From Prorocentrum cordatum (lineage: Eukaryota; Sar; Dinophyceae; Prorocentrales; Prorocentraceae): a stretch of DNA of 64,000 nucleotides. Positions 20,000 to 31,789 of this stretch are shown here, one piece after another (the stretch's first letter is position 1; each line of letters opens with the position of its first letter). Below the pieces are notes generated by a model. It was given only the letters and a program-made list of their open reading frames with translations, did no database searches and had not been told where the DNA came from. The stretch covers positions 66,161 through 130,160 of the forward strand of contig CAUYUJ010014618.1 in assembly GCA_963575745.1 (NCBI GenBank), written 5' to 3'. Made by a program: the position numbers and the translations under genes.

Positions 20000-20108
20000 C
20001 TACTACTGGTGTTTCTTATTCCATTACTAGTACTACTACCAGTACTACCACTTCGACTACGTCTGCGACTACGACTTCTACGGCGACGACGACGAGGACC
20101 ACTACTTT

Positions 20109-20148
<40 letters not shown>

Positions 20149-20446
20149 GCTACTACTACTACTAGCATTACCACTACCACTACTTCACTATTGCTACTAC
20201 TTCGTTGTATTATTGGTACGATTGCTTCAGATACTACTAAGTTTTACGACTGCATGATTTCGGCTACTACTAGTACTATTCTTCTACGGTTACGGCGACT
20301 ACTATTATAATTTCTAGAACGACGACGACGACTACGACGACGACTACTATTTTTACTACTACGACTACTACTACTACTACTACTACTACGAGGACTACTA
20401 CTACTATTATTATTCTTCCTGCTACTACGACTCCTACTACTACTAG

Positions 20447-20487
<41 letters not shown>

Positions 20488-20767
20488 GTACTACTACTAC
20501 TACTACTACTACTACTAACATTACTAGTACTGCTACCACTACTAACCACTACTACTACTACTACTACTACTACGACTACTACTACTACTACCACTACTAC
20601 TACTACTGCTACTACGACTACTACTACTACTACTACTACGACTACTACTACCATTACTACTACTACGTACGTACGTACTACTACGTACGTACGTACGTAC
20701 GTACGTACGTACGTACGTACGTACGTACGTACGTACTACTACTACTACTACTACTACTACTACCACG

Positions 20768-20819
<52 letters not shown>

Positions 20820-20820
20820 T

Positions 20821-20860
<40 letters not shown>

Positions 20861-20885
20861 GCTACTATTACTCCTGCTATTTCTA
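20000..20885. repeat. CTA microsatellite, second block
   Basis: CTA repeats resembling 16930-19130, interrupted by an ACGT tetranucleotide run. Confidence 0.95.
20664..20735. repeat. (ACGT)n tetranucleotide run
   Basis: About 70 bases of TACG/ACGT repeats embedded in CTA repeats. The run is self-complementary and could extrude a hairpin. Confidence 0.95.
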
Positions 20886-21124
20886 CTATTGCCGTTCGTC
20901 CCCCCAACCAGCCCATACAGTCGAACACGATCGTGGGAACGGGCAACCTTCCCAAGAGCATCCGTGCATCCTCAGTCCGTTCCGGAGGCCAGCCACGCTC
21001 GGAACAACTTTCGGAAGGGGCGTCCACGGGGGAGATCGCAGCCTCACCGTTGCGCATCCATGCTGTCAGTTCCGAGTGAGCTGCGAGCCTCTCACTCACG
21101 CCTTTGCTCCGAGGCCCTCGACAG

Positions 21125-21262
21125 GGCTGGACCTAAAAGGTGTTTTGGCGATTTCGTGGGCCGTTTTCGTTTCGACTTCGTTTTGCGGTAGAGGCGGATT
21201 GAAGACAAAACGAGGAACATCGAAAACATAACGAAAAGGAGAAACACTGTTTAGGTTCAGCC
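21125..21262. mobile_element. MITE-like element, GGCTGGACCTAAA family, copy 1
   Basis: 138 bases whose ends are inverted repeats. The left GGCTGGACCTAAAAGGTGTTT and the reverse complement of the right end match at 18 of 21 positions. A second copy lies at 32884-33002. No coding capacity. Confidence 0.65.
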
Positions 21263-21886
21263 GTGGCCCTCGCTCCCCGCCCGACGACGCCCGACGGCGC
21301 CCCCCCTCGCGGCAGGCAGGCACGTGGATGCCATCGTGGAGGGGCTGATTTTCGAGGCCGGCGCCGAGGCCCCCCCCCCCCCCGCGCGCGGCCTCGGGGC
21401 CGAAGGGCCTTCGGGGCTGGACAGGCCTCCTGCCCTGACGCGTCGATTCGCGAATGGGCCGTCGTCGGTTCGCGAGAGGACGTCGCGGCCGTCCTTCTCT
21501 TGCGGGTCCAGGTCCGTCGGTGTCGGTCCCGGGCCGTTTCCACTATTCTGGACGCCCGAAATGGGCACGGAAAGAATGGGTACGATGCCCAACAGCAGTT
21601 CTTGCTCATTCTGAACAGGGCTCGCTGTCCTCGCCGCCGCGGCCCGTGTCCATTTGAGACAGAAGGCCGCCTGCCCAACAGCGGCCGCTGTTGGTTTGGA
21701 ACAAGTTTTGCTGTTGGGCATTGTACCCATTTCGGGCGTCCAAGACTAAAGGAAGGTTTGCTGAAGGGAGGTTTGTCCACTGCCGAGGCACGGGGGGCCG
21801 TGCAGACCGAGCCGTCGGCCCGGGCGCCGGATCCTGCGAGCGAGGGGCGGAGGCGCGGAGGAGGAGAGCTTCTCAGAAGACGGCGG
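21263..21886. repeat. GC-rich repeat mosaic
   Basis: Includes 21440-21560 (GCGAATGGGCCGTCGTCGGT onward), which recurs with substitutions at 37325-37420. Also includes an inverted pair around AACAGCAGTTCTTGC/GTTTTGCTGTTGGGCA near 21591 and 21705. No gene. Confidence 0.5.
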
Positions 21887-22003
21887 GTCAGAGCCCCGAG
21901 TCATCAGGGGTAACTCGGGTCAGGGCTAACTCGGGTTCCTTTTCGGGAATCCGAGCTCGAGTTACCCCGGACCCGAGTTACCCCGGATAATTCGGGCGCC
22001 CAA
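21887..22003. repeat. GGGTAACTCGGG hairpin repeat, single copy
   Basis: About 115 bases starting AGAGCCCCGAGTCATCAGGGG. It contains GGTAACTCGGGTCAGGGCTA facing its inverted counterpart GAGTTACCCCGGACCCGAGT. Four tandem copies of the same unit are at 36842-37302. Confidence 0.85.
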
Positions 22004-22029
22004 GCGGGGCTTCTCAGGAGCCTTCGCAC

Positions 22030-22700
22030 CCTCTGAGAAGGCTCTGGAAACTTGTCAAAGGGCCCGGGGACTTCCGAGCCTTCTGAGAAGGCCTTTTCCT
22101 TCTCGCTTCCCCCCTGGGCTCGCCGCCGAAAACCTGGGCGTCGCACAGTGTCGAGTATAGCCAGGACCCCGGTCGAGGGGAGCCGGTCAGTAACATGGCC
22201 ATGAATTTGGACGTAGGCTGGAATCACGAAGAAAGGTCTGCCGTAGCTGGTGCTTTGCGGGTGACGGCAGTTCTGCTTAGTGGAGTGGGGCGTGGGGGGC
22301 GTCCCCCGGTACATATCCCGAAACCATGTCCCAATAAGCCCAGTCTTTCCACAGCCCGATATTGGAGAGGCGAAAAATGGGGGGGGGGCAGCGAGGGCTG
22401 CAGAAACAGGACCCACTGGGGCCCCGCGAGCAGAAACGCGGCCCTTTGGGGGCCCGAAAGAGGCCTTTCAGGGCCCCAGCGGGGTGAGGCCCGAAAAGTG
22501 CAGTTTTCTCCCCCCGGCCCTCAATTATCGCCCCCCCCCCCCCCCCACATTGAAGCGACGCCCAACACAGCCAGGGGTGCACTCACCCGGGCTTGCGTGC
22601 AGGATCCAGCAGGATCCTGCAGGATTTTGCAGGATCCTGCAGAGCCTGACTGACCCGCGTTTGCATGGACCCGGGTCAACAGGAGCCCGACGCGAGTGCG
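22030..22700. repeat. three dispersed repeats in series
   Basis: 22030-22130 carries CTTCTGAGAAGGCC and CTCGCCGCCGAA text shared with 32690-32745 and 59690-59768. 22380-22510 pairs with 32395-32535 (GGGCTGCAGAA...GGGCCCC). 22565-22700 (GCAGGATCCAGCAGGA and TGACCCGCGTTTGCATGGAC) pairs with 49720-49850. Confidence 0.6.
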
Positions 22701-22965
22701 CTGGACGGCGACGAAGCGGCCCGCGGCGATGAGCGAATGGCGGTGGTGGCGGACGACGAAGGACGGACGACGACGCATTGACGAACCGACGACGGCGACG
22801 ACGACGACGACGGCAAGGAGGAGGAGGAGGACGACGGCGACGAAGGGTCGTCCACGACGACGGCGACGACGACGGCGACGACGAATGGACGACCATAACG
22901 AACAGTCGACGACGGCAGTGACGGCGACGGCGACGACGACGAAGAACGACGGACGTCTGACAAGA
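22690..22965. repeat. GAC/CGA microsatellite, block 1
   Basis: GAC and GACGGC units. A sub-segment at about 22735-22830 recurs at 23318-23412. Confidence 0.9.
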
Positions 22966-22989
22966 TATTGATATCGCTTCCTTTTCCTG

Positions 22990-23115
22990 GTGTTGCTTAC
23001 GTCTGGGCCTCCAGGGAGGCCCCCGTCGCAACCGCTGGACTCGCCTCGGACTTTGGTCAGAACGCACGCCAGAAGAGCTCCGAGGGGGGTAGTGGTATGT
23101 ACCTTTTGGTTTCCC
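22990..23115. repeat. GGGAGGCCCCCGTCG dispersed repeat, copy 1
   Basis: Shares the ordered motifs CTGGACTCGCCTCG, GTCAGAACGC and GGTAGTGGTA with 58030-58140 and 58425-58520. Confidence 0.55.
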
Positions 23116-23269
23116 CGGGCTCGGGGAGGCAGGAAGGGTATCGATGACACGCCACCGTTCGGCCCGTCAGCGCGCTATGTATCCCTCCATTTGGTTCGAG
23201 GATTTGGTGTATGTTCCACGGTGGCACTCTGGTGGATTCTCCTCGGCGGCGTGGCATTGATGCAGTAAC

Positions 23270-23880
23270 GAGTGACGACGACGAACGGACGGCCAAGTCA
23301 ACGGTCGACGAGCAAACGATGGCGGCGGCGGACGACGAAGGACGGACGACGACGCACTGACGAACCGACGACGGCGACGACGAGGACGACAAGGAGGACG
23401 ACGACGAGGATTACGACGACGACCACGACGACGACGGCGACGAAAGCACGACCATGACGATCAGTCGACGACGACAGTGACGGCGACGGCTTCTGATCAG
23501 GTTGCCGCTCGAGGGCGGTGCCGCGGTTGGCATCGCCGCCCGGCCGAGGGGAGCGGCCAGGAGCGGCCGACGACGACGACGACGAACGGTCGACGACCAC
23601 GTCGACGAGCGGTCGACGAACGGTCGTCGACGACGAGGAACGGTCGACGACGACGACGCCGACGACGGCGACGACGAAAGGTCGACGAACGAACGACGAC
23701 GACGACGAGCGGTCGACCAACGGTCGACAACGACGACGAGCGGTCAACGAGCGGTCGACGAACGGTCGACGACGACGACGATGACGATGAACGGTTGACG
23801 AGCGGTCGACGAACGGTCGACGAAGACTACGACGACGACGAGCGGTCGAGGGTCGGTCGACGACCAGCCGATCCAAGAAA
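23270..23880. repeat. GAC/CGA microsatellite, block 2
   Basis: CGA units with repeated GGTCGACGAACGGTCGACGA phrases. Arg/Asp/Thr-rich frames are translations of it. Confidence 0.9.
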
Positions 23881-23925
23881 TCCGCTCGCAGCGCCCAACG
23901 TTTATGTTTATGCAGTTTGTTCATC
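23867..23925. repeat. half copy of the GCGCTCC hairpin element
   Basis: GATCCAAGAAATCCGC through AACGTTTATGTTTATGC matches the right arm of the hairpin elements at 49273-49440 and 56675-56840; the left arm is missing. Confidence 0.65.
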
Positions 23926-25045
23926 TTCTACGAGGGTTGCACAGGGAATTTTGGACCACACAAAACTCGCGTGCAAGGCCCGAGAGTGCGGGCTCGGAGG
24001 TAGGTCGGGGGGGCAGGCTCCTCCCTCTCTTCGGTTTTCGGCGAGGACCTTGCGCGTGTTGGGAGAGGTCGAGAAGGGTGTGGACGTGACGACGACGGGG
24101 GCGAGATGTCGGAGACGTCCTTTCGCGCGAAGTCGAGGCGGCGACGCCGACTACGATGACGACGATGACGATGGCGACGACGACGACGGTGGGGGGCGAC
24201 GGACGGCCGACGGCGGACGACGACGGACGAGGACGAACGGTGGACAACGTCGACGACGACGATCACGACGGCCGACGACGATCAACATCTGTGGCCCTTT
24301 GACGGCTCCACGTTGGCCCATCTGAGACATCCACGATCACCTCTCGACGGCCCTGGGAGCCCCAACTCGCAGGCGATGATTCTCCCCCAATCCCGGAATT
24401 TCGCCCGACACGTGTGGCCGCTCAGAAAAAAGGGGTAAACCTTGGGACGCACTCCCTGGGGGCTGTTCAGCCGCACCCCTTATCGAGGATGGACGCCCCA
24501 CCCTCGTGCATCCCAGGGCTGGGCCCCAAAGGTTTGCTCCGCGCGAGGCCTCCGCGAGGCCTGGGCATCGGGGCCGACGTATCCCGCGGGACCAGCAAGG
24601 TGCCCCCCCGGAGGGTGAACACTGCGCAGAGGGGCCCCCGACGGCAACGACGGCGGTGGCGGCGGTGCGCCACGTGCCGAGGAGGCGTCCCGCTGCCCCC
24701 CGCGCATCCTCGCCGGCCTGGCGCCGACGCCGGCTGCCGGCAAGCCGGACCGGCCGCCGCTGCTGGGGGCGCTGGAGGCCGCCGTCGCCCTCGCCTTTGG
24801 GTCCCGCAAATCGAGCAGTGGCGAAGCATCCTGGCGTGCCTGTGGTCAGGGGCGGCAGAGAGGGTGGTGACGACTAGGGGGGGTGGATCTCATGGCGGGG
24901 GCCACGATATACTCCCCCAGATCATTTCATTACGTCCCTGGCCCCCCCGAAGGGCCGCGCGCATGCCGTCGGCCATGATTTGCGCCCCCCCCTCCTGGAC
25001 GCCCCCCTCTTGGCCGCCGCCGGTATAGGCCTACCAAACAGCAAT
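23926..25045. other. no recognisable gene; GAC block at 24110-24290
   Basis: Mixed GC-rich DNA with a third CGA tract. Ala/Arg/Pro-rich open frames at 24414-25028 have no recognisable domain. Confidence 0.4.
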
Positions 25046-25245
25046 GTTCTAAGAACCTTTTGTGGCTTCCACGACATGTTCTTACAACAGTTCTGGCTGG
25101 GATCGTCGTATTTCAACACATCGGGATTCTGTTCTAAGAGCATTGCTTTTGTTATTGGAGCATTTTTTTGTTCTAAGAACATGTCGTGGTAGGCCTATAG
25201 GAATGCCAGGACGGTCGGTCCCTGCTCAAGCAAAGGCGCAAGAGG
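25046..25245. repeat. TTCTAAGAACA dispersed repeat, copy 1
   Basis: Several GTTCTAAGAAC-type palindromes, then TCGTGGTAGGCCTATAGGAA and GACGGTCGGTCCCTGCTC. The same order occurs at 31005-31120 and 35478-35635. Confidence 0.75.
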
Positions 25246-25361
25246 TGGAGCTTGCGGGGGGCATCTGTTCGCGGCGTTTCGGTGCACCAGCGGATCGAAC
25301 TCCTGCACCCTCCTCAGGGTCACCCACCCTTGTGGTGGATCCCGACTCTCGCTACGATTAA

Positions 25362-25514
25362 GTCGGGCATGTCCCTCGACAGGAGGATTTCTCCAGAATG
25401 GCAACGGACATAGTCTGGGGACGAATTCTGTTGGTATCGCTTGGCAATGTTTGAGTATGGCTTGGCTGTTTTCATTCCTGTTTCAACATCCGCCCGCGGG
25501 AGGACATGCCCGAC
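25362..25514. mobile_element. MITE-like element, GTCGGGCATGTCC family, copy 1
   Basis: 153 bases. Ends are inverted repeats: the first 13 bases GTCGGGCATGTCC are perfect against the right end, then imperfect for about 13 more. The interior has a conserved GTCTGGGGACGA. Related copies: 31208-31359, 36598-36746, and partial ones at 34003 and 49563. Flanks TTAA/CTTAAG recur next to several copies. Confidence 0.75.
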
Positions 25515-25718
25515 CCAACGCCACGAACGATACGGGGTGTCCAGAGGGAGCGGGGATCCTGGATGCCTCTCGCCGCGTTCGGGCTCCCAAGGCCCTCCCA
25601 CGGGGCCGACCCCCCCTCCAAAAACGGCTCGTGGCGAGGAAGCCCTGGGGCCCAGTGGTCCACGACCTGGTTTCTTCAGGACTCCCCTCCTTTCGGATGC
25701 AGCTCCTGGGAGGTAAAA

Positions 25719-25773
25719 TTCCCCACATGCTTAGTGGGGTTCTGGTTTTCTTCCCTGCCGCGTCGCACCCGCG
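25719..25773 (+). repeat. head of the satellite composite
   Basis: 55 bases, matching the reverse complement of 49153-49207 with two differences. It marks the outer end of a composite that continues through the AGC tract into the 90-bp satellite. Confidence 0.85.
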
Positions 25774-25796
25774 TCTCACCTCACACCTCCCCTCCT

Positions 25797-26100
25797 CACA
25801 GCACTGCTCAGCACAGCTCAGCTCAGCTCAGCTCAGCACGGCACAGCTTAGCACAGCTCAGCTCAGCTCAGTTCAGCACAGCACAGCACAGCGCAGCACA
25901 GCACAGCTCACCGCAGCACAGCACAGCACAGCACAGCACAGCACAGCACACAGCACAGCACAGCACAGCTCAGCTCAGCACAGCACAGCGCAGCTCAGCT
26001 CAGCTCAGCACAGCACAGCACAGCACAGCACAGCTCACCGCAGCACAGCACAGCACAGCACAGCACACAACACAGCGCAGCACAGCACAGGCGTGGCACA
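25797..26100 (+). repeat. CAGCAC/CAGCTC pentamer-like tract
   Basis: About 300 bases of CAGCA and CAGCT units ending in three GGCGTGGCACA units that lead into the satellite. The inverted counterpart is 48825-49035. Confidence 0.9.
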
Positions 26101-26117
26101 GGCGTGGCACAGGCGTG

Positions 26118-28893
26118 GCACGCATGGCATTTCCTCGACACCACAGGGGGGGAGCGGTGGTCCCTGAGCGCGGTCGCTATCCACGACACTGTCGCAAAGC
26201 CTAGCAGGCGTGGCACTTTCTCGACACCAGAGGGGGTGCGCAGGGGGTGGTCCCTGAGCGCGGCCGCTATCCACGACACTGTCGCAAAGCCTAGCAGGCG
26301 TGGCAGTTTCACGACACCGTAGGGGGTGCGCAGGGGGTGGTCCCTGAGATCGCCCGCTATCCACGACACTGTCGCAAAGCCTAGCAGGCGTGGCACTTTC
26401 TCGACACCAGAGGGGGTGCGCAGGGGGTGGTCCCTGAGCGCGGCCGCTATCCACAACACTGTCGCAAAGCCTAGCAAGCGTGGCAGTTTCACGACACCGT
26501 AGGGGGTGCGCAGGGGGTGGTCCTTGAGCTCGCCCGCTATCCACGACACTGTCGCAACGCCTAGCAGGCGTGGCAGTTTCACGACACCGTAGCGGGTGCG
26601 CAGGGGGTGGTCCTTGAGCGCGGCCGCTATCCACGACATTGTCGCAAAGCCTAGCAGGCGTGGCAGTTTCACGACACCGTAGGGGGTGCGCAGGGGGTGG
26701 TCCCTGAGCGCGGCTGCTATCCACGACACTGTCGCAGAGTCTAGCAGGCGTAGCATGTTCTCGACACCAGAGGGGGTGCGCAGGGGGTGGTCCCTGAGCG
26801 CGGCCGCTAACCACGACACTGTCGCAAAGCCTAGCAGGCGTGGCAGTTTCACGACACCGTAGGGGGTGCGCAGGGGGTGGCCCCTGAGATCGGCCGCTAT
26901 CCTCGACACTGTCGCAAAGCCTAGCAGGCGTGGCACTTTCTAGACACCGTAGGGGGTGCGCAGGGGGTGGTTCCTGAGCGCGGCCGCGATCCTCGACACT
27001 GTCGCAAAGCCTAGCAGGCGTGGCAGTTTCACGACACCGTACGGGGTGCGCAGGGGGTGGTCCCTGAGCGCGGCCGCTATCCACGACATGTCGCACAGCC
27101 TAGCAGGCGTGGCACTTTCTCGACACCAGAGGGGGTGCGCAGGGGGTGGTCCCTGAGCGCGGCCGCTATCCACGACATTGTCGCAAAGTCTAGCAGGCGT
27201 GGCACTTTCTCGACACCAGAGGGGGTGCGCAGGGGGTGGTCCCTGAGCTCGCCCGCAATCCACGACACTGTCGCAAAGCCTAGCAGGCGTGACACCTTCT
27301 CGACACCAGAGGGGGTGCGGAGGGGGTGGTCCCTGAGCTCGCCCGCTATCCACGACATTGTCGCAAAGCCTAGCAGGCGTGGCAGTTTCACGACACCGTA
27401 GGGGGTGCGCAGGGGGTGGTCCCTGAGCGCGGCCGCTATCCACGACACTGTCGCAAAGCCTAGCAGGCGTGGCACTTTCTCGACACCAGAGGGGGTGCGC
27501 AGGGGGTGGTCCCTGAGCGCGGCCGCTATCCACGACACTGTCGCAAAGCCTAGCAGGCGTGGCACTTTCTCGACACCAGAGGGGGTGCGCAGGGGGTGGT
27601 CCCTGAGCTCGCCCGCTATCCACGACACTGTCGCAAAGCCTAGCAGGCGTGGCAGTTTCACGACACCGTAGGGGGTGCGCAGGGGGTGGTCCCTGAGCTT
27701 GCCCGCTATCCACGACACTGTCGCAAAGCCTAGCAGGCGTGGCACTTTCTCGACACCAGAGGGGGTGCGCAGGGGGTGGTCCCTGAGCGCGGCCGCTATC
27801 CACGACACTGTCGCAAAGCCTAGCAGGCGTGGCAGTTTCACGACACCGTAGGGGGTGCGCAGGGGGTGGTCCCTGAGCGCGGCCGCTATCCACGACACTG
27901 TCGCAAAGCCTAGCAGGCGTGGCACTTTCTCGACACCGTAGGGGGTGCGCAGGGGGTGGTCCCTGAGCTCGCCCGCTATCCACGACACTGTCGCAAAGCC
28001 TAGCAGGCGTGGCACTTTCTCGACACCGTAGGGGGTGCGCAGGGGGTGGTCCCTGAGCTCGCCCGCTATCCACGACACTGTCGCAAAGCCTAGCAGGCGT
28101 GGCAGTTTCACGACACCGAGGGGGTGCGCGGGGGGTGGTCCCTGAGCTCGCCCGCTATCCACGACACTGTCGCAAAGCTAGCAGGCGTGGCAGTTTCACG
28201 ACACCGTAGGGGGTGCGCAGGGGGTGGTCCCTGAGCGCGGCCGCTATCCACGACACTGTCGCAAAGCCTAGCAGGCGTGGCACTTTCTCGACACCAGAGG
28301 GGGTGCGCAGGGGGTGGTCCCTGAGCTCGCCCGCTATCCACGACACTGTCGCAAAGCCTAGCAGGCGTGGCACTTTCTCGACACCAGAGGGGGTGCGCAG
28401 GGGGTGGTCCCTGAGCTCGCCCGCTATCCACGACACTGTCGCAAAGCCTAGCAGGCGTGGCAGTTTCACGACACCGTAGGGGGTGCGCAGGGGGTGGTCC
28501 CTGAGCTCAGCCGCTATCCACGACACTGTCGCAGGGCCTAGCAGGCGTGGCACTTTCTCGACACCAGAGGGGGTGCGCAGGGGGTGGTCCATGAGCGCGG
28601 CCGCTATCCACGACACTGTCGCAAAGCCTAGCAGGCGTGGCACTTTCTCGACACCAGAGGGGGTGCGCAGGGGGTGGTCCCTGAGCGCGCTGGTCCCTCA
28701 CCGCGGCCGCTATGCACGACGGTCGTCCAGGGCATAGCAGGCGCGGCATTTTCTCGACACCATAGAAAGGCTGCGCAGGGGGTGGTCCCTCACCGCGGCC
28801 GCCATGCACGACGGTCGTCCAGGGCATAGCAGGCGTGGCACTTTCTCGACACCGTAGGGGGTGCGCAGGGGGTGATCCCTCACCGCGGCCGCT
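26118..28893 (+). repeat. 90-bp satellite array, about 30 copies
   Basis: Unit of 90 bases running GCGGCCGCTATCCACGACAC, TGTCGCAAAGCCTAGCAGGC, then TTTC(T/A)CGACACC and GGGGGTGCGCAGGGGGTGG. Two tail variants (CACTTTCTCGACACCAGAG and CAGTTTCACGACACCGTAG) and two head variants (GCGCGGCCGC and GCTCGCCCGC) are intermixed. The last copies (28690-28893) are more diverged. Because 90 is divisible by three and the unit lacks stops in some phases, long minus-strand frames with a 30-residue repeat appear; I do not regard them as genes. Confidence 0.97.
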
Positions 28894-29087
28894 GGCTGGC
28901 TCGAATCTGTTCTCGATGGAGGATAGAAGGCTAGGAAGAGGGAGGAGGTTCAAGCAATATGGCGTTGGATGACACAGAGGGGAACATTCGCGACGAGGGC
29001 TGAGAACGCAGAATTGCGCATATATGATAAACTTAAGAAAGCACATCATACTTAAATTAAGTATGTGGGGTTCCTCGGTAGCGTAAT
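28894..29087. other. unique spacer
   Basis: No gene or repeat recognised. Confidence 0.4.
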
Positions 29088-29275
29088 TCTGATTTTGCCC
29101 TGGCCTGAAATCTGGCTTAATCCCGCTTAATCCCGTTTAATCTGGCTTGATCCCGCCGAATCCGGCTTAATCCCATGTACTACGAGAACCTTTCCGGCGC
29201 GACAGCCCCCCAATGCGGCTTAATATTCCTTAATCCTTCCGGGGAAGACCTCCCAGCAGTTGCCTCCTAAAATGG
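29088..29275. repeat. 'TTTAATC/AATCCGGC' dispersed repeat, copy 2
   Basis: Has the same motif order as 2341-2520 and ends CAGCAGTTGCCTCC. Confidence 0.7.
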
Positions 29276-31004
29276 TCCACGACCTGTTTCCTTCAGGACT
29301 TCCCTCCTTCATGCCATGAGCCGCCGTCGTCTTCACCGCCACTGACGCCGCGAACCGTCGACGCGTCGCCCTTCGTCGTGCGCTGCCTCGTCGCACAACG
29401 ACCACCGCGCTCGAGTGGAACTGCGGGCCCTGCTGAAGGCCGTCGTCGAGGTCCTTCGGAGGGCTCTCCGCGGGACTGGCTAATGATCCCGAGTCGTTCC
29501 TTGGTGGCCCCTGGGCCTGAGATAGTCGTTTCCAGGCCCCTAGAGCTTCGGATCGTCTCGGAACCTTATCCTTCACTGCGAACTCCATCTCCTCCTCTCT
29601 CTGCTCACTCCACCTTCTACCTTCCCTTGTACTCATCGTCGTTCACAAAGGGGGGGGAGGCCGAGGACGGCGGACGAGGCGGGGAGGAAGAGGATGGGAG
29701 GCGTGAGAATAGGCCAGAACGGGAGGGCCAGGGAGGAGGAGGGGAGGAGGACCAGGGAGGAGGAGGAGGAGGAGGAGGACGAGGACGAGGAGGAGAAGGA
29801 CGCACGCACTTCAGGGCCACCAGGAGAGGGGGCATGCCCACTTGTGAGGCCTTGGGGGGACCGTTGGGGACACTGGGAGCTCTTGCGGCCTTGTGGGGGT
29901 TCTCAGGGGAACTAGGGATCCGTGGGGACCCTTGGGGACCTGTGGCCACCGGGCTTCGGCCTCTTGGGGAATCTCGGGGGGGGTCTGAAAGCTTGTTGGG
30001 GGCCTCTTGGAGCCTTTTGAGGGGTTCCTGGGCGCCTGCTGGCGGTCTCGGGGGTCCTCTTTGAGCGAAGATCTCGACACGCCTGTTCGAATTACTTATC
30101 TATTGGGGCCCTGTTGTGGTTCTCTTGGGCCGTAACGTCTTTTTGCTCGCATATGGGCTCTCTTAGGCTGTCTTGAAGCCCTCTTGGGGTCCTGTTGGGC
30201 CGCGTTCGAAAGATCTTGCAGGCTTATTGAGCCGCCTTAGATGTTGCCAGCACCACAAAGCATATGCAAAACATCAAAGTTGTTCGCCGGTGATTGGGAC
30301 GGGCTTGCTTCTTGGGACCTTATTTGGGGTTGTTTAATAGCCCTCTTCGGTCCTCTCCGAAGCCTCTTGGGCTGTCTCGAAACCACCTTGCGTGTTTTTG
30401 AGGATGCATCGACGTGTTGGAGCCCAGCCAGATCCAGCTTAGATGGCATATGGTGTATCTTTGAGGCCACAGATTTTATATTCGGAAGCTCCAGGGGCCA
30501 CATGTGGCGGATGCAAGTGCAATCCACTATGTAAACCTATTGATTTAACATCGTCGTCAGCGTGGATTCCAAATCGTGTGCTCCAGAATCTTACGTGGTG
30601 CAAAGTACGTGGTGCAATACATGCGGCACTATAGATTTCTAGTGCAAGCTATGCGGTGCAGCTGGTATGGTGGAAGCTAGGTGGCGCAATAAATGTGGCG
30701 CAAGCCATGTGGTCAATCTTCGTAGTGTAGTTCGCCAATGCTCAACTTGAAGTTGCCAACTACAATCTTCGGCCAGTCATTCCACCCACCCGCCTCAACT
30801 CGGTTCGCAAAGCCCATGCGGCGGCGATTGTGATGAGTGCTTGGTGTTAGCTTCTTCGTCTCTGCGGCCGCGCTAGCCCGCGTGTGCTCGCGCGCGCAGC
30901 GGCAAACTAGTTTCGCGAGACCGACGCGGCCGCGGTGGCGCTGCCCCTGGGCACCTCCCAGCGGGCATTTCAGTGTGAGTCGGCGACGTGGGCGGGCGCC
31001 ACAT
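29276..31004. repeat. purine tract and 'cttggggcc' minisatellite block 3
   Basis: 29640-29815 is GGA-rich. 29840-30230 has degenerate CTTGGGG units. 30240-31004 shows no recognisable gene; a few GTGGTGCAA phrases repeat near 30595-30710. Confidence 0.6.
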
Positions 31005-31120
31005 CGGGGTTGTGTTCTGAGACCATTGTTTTTGCTCTTAGAACATTTATGGCCATTTATGGGTTCTAAGAACATATCGTGGCAGGACTACAGGAATGCC
31101 GGGACGGTCGGTCCCTGCTC
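31005..31120. repeat. TTCTAAGAACA dispersed repeat, copy 2
   Basis: Ends ACAGGAATGCCGGGACGGTC like the other copies. As at 25 kb, a GTCGGGCATGTCC element follows within about 100 bases. Confidence 0.75.
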
Positions 31121-31207
31121 GGAAAGGCGGCGAGGGGTGCGGCAGACCAGCTCAGTGCCGTCAAACGGATAACCACGCAGGCGTCGAAGAATAAAGCGTA
31201 CCCTTGA

Positions 31208-31359
31208 GTCGGGCCTGTCCCTCTACAGGAGGGATATTCAAAAATAGGCAAAACATTAACCTGGGGACGATCATTTCGATATGGTTGTGCAGTTTTTGTA
31301 TATTTCGTGATTCTTTCTATTTGTCGTCCAAGACCCGCCTGTAGGAGGACACGCTCGAC
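31208..31359. mobile_element. GTCGGGCATGTCC MITE-like element, copy 2
   Basis: 152 bases with inverted ends GTCGGGCCTGTCC and GGACACGCTCGAC and the interior CTGGGGACGATCATTTCG. Flanked by TTGA and CTAAG. Confidence 0.75.
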
Positions 31360-31499
31360 CTAAGCATACCCTTCCTTCCCACGATCCTCATGAGTATCAC
31401 CGGCCGAGACAGTCTTGGTCAGCCGTGGGGCGCGGCGGGGCCGAACTTCAATATCGCCAGGGGGAGCATGCACCGCAGATCGAATATTGTGATCATGGT

Positions 31500-31650
31500 T
31501 CTCATTATCATCGACATCATCATCATCGTCATCATCATCGTTGTCATCATCATCAGCAGCATCATCATCAGCATCATCACCGATGTCATCATCATCATCA
31601 TCATCATCACCATCACCATCACCATCACCATCACCATCATGGTCATCGTC
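31500..31650. repeat. ATC/CAT microsatellite
   Basis: CATCAT and ACCATC units; the open frames across it are His-, Ile- or Met-rich. Confidence 0.9.
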
Positions 31651-31789
31651 ATTCGCCGAGTTCGCGAGGAGAATCTGTTTCAGGTGAAACGCACGTTGAC
31701 TTTTTTGTGGGGGGGGGGGATGTCCCGAGCGAAACGCTCAAGTGTTCGAGCTCCCCCTCCCCTTCTACTTCCGCCCCCGTGACGACGTT

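Noticed and set aside
25995-28643. Minus-strand open frames of 310-380 codons with a 30-residue repeat (PARLCDSVVDSGRAQGPPPA)
   Set aside because: They follow exactly from a 90-base satellite lacking stops in those phases; equivalent frames exist in more than one phase, and variants are nonsynonymous and shuffled.
26118-28893. CRISPR array
   Set aside because: No alternating repeat and unique spacer; the entire 90-base unit is repeated, and the context is eukaryotic.
29405-29475. Possible LRR-helix-like exon (VELRALLKAVVEVLRRALRG)
   Set aside because: Amphipathic, but lacks the LxxLxLxxN strand; no acceptor next to it.
31500-31650. Histidine-rich metal-binding protein
   Set aside because: The His run is a translation of the CAT microsatellite.
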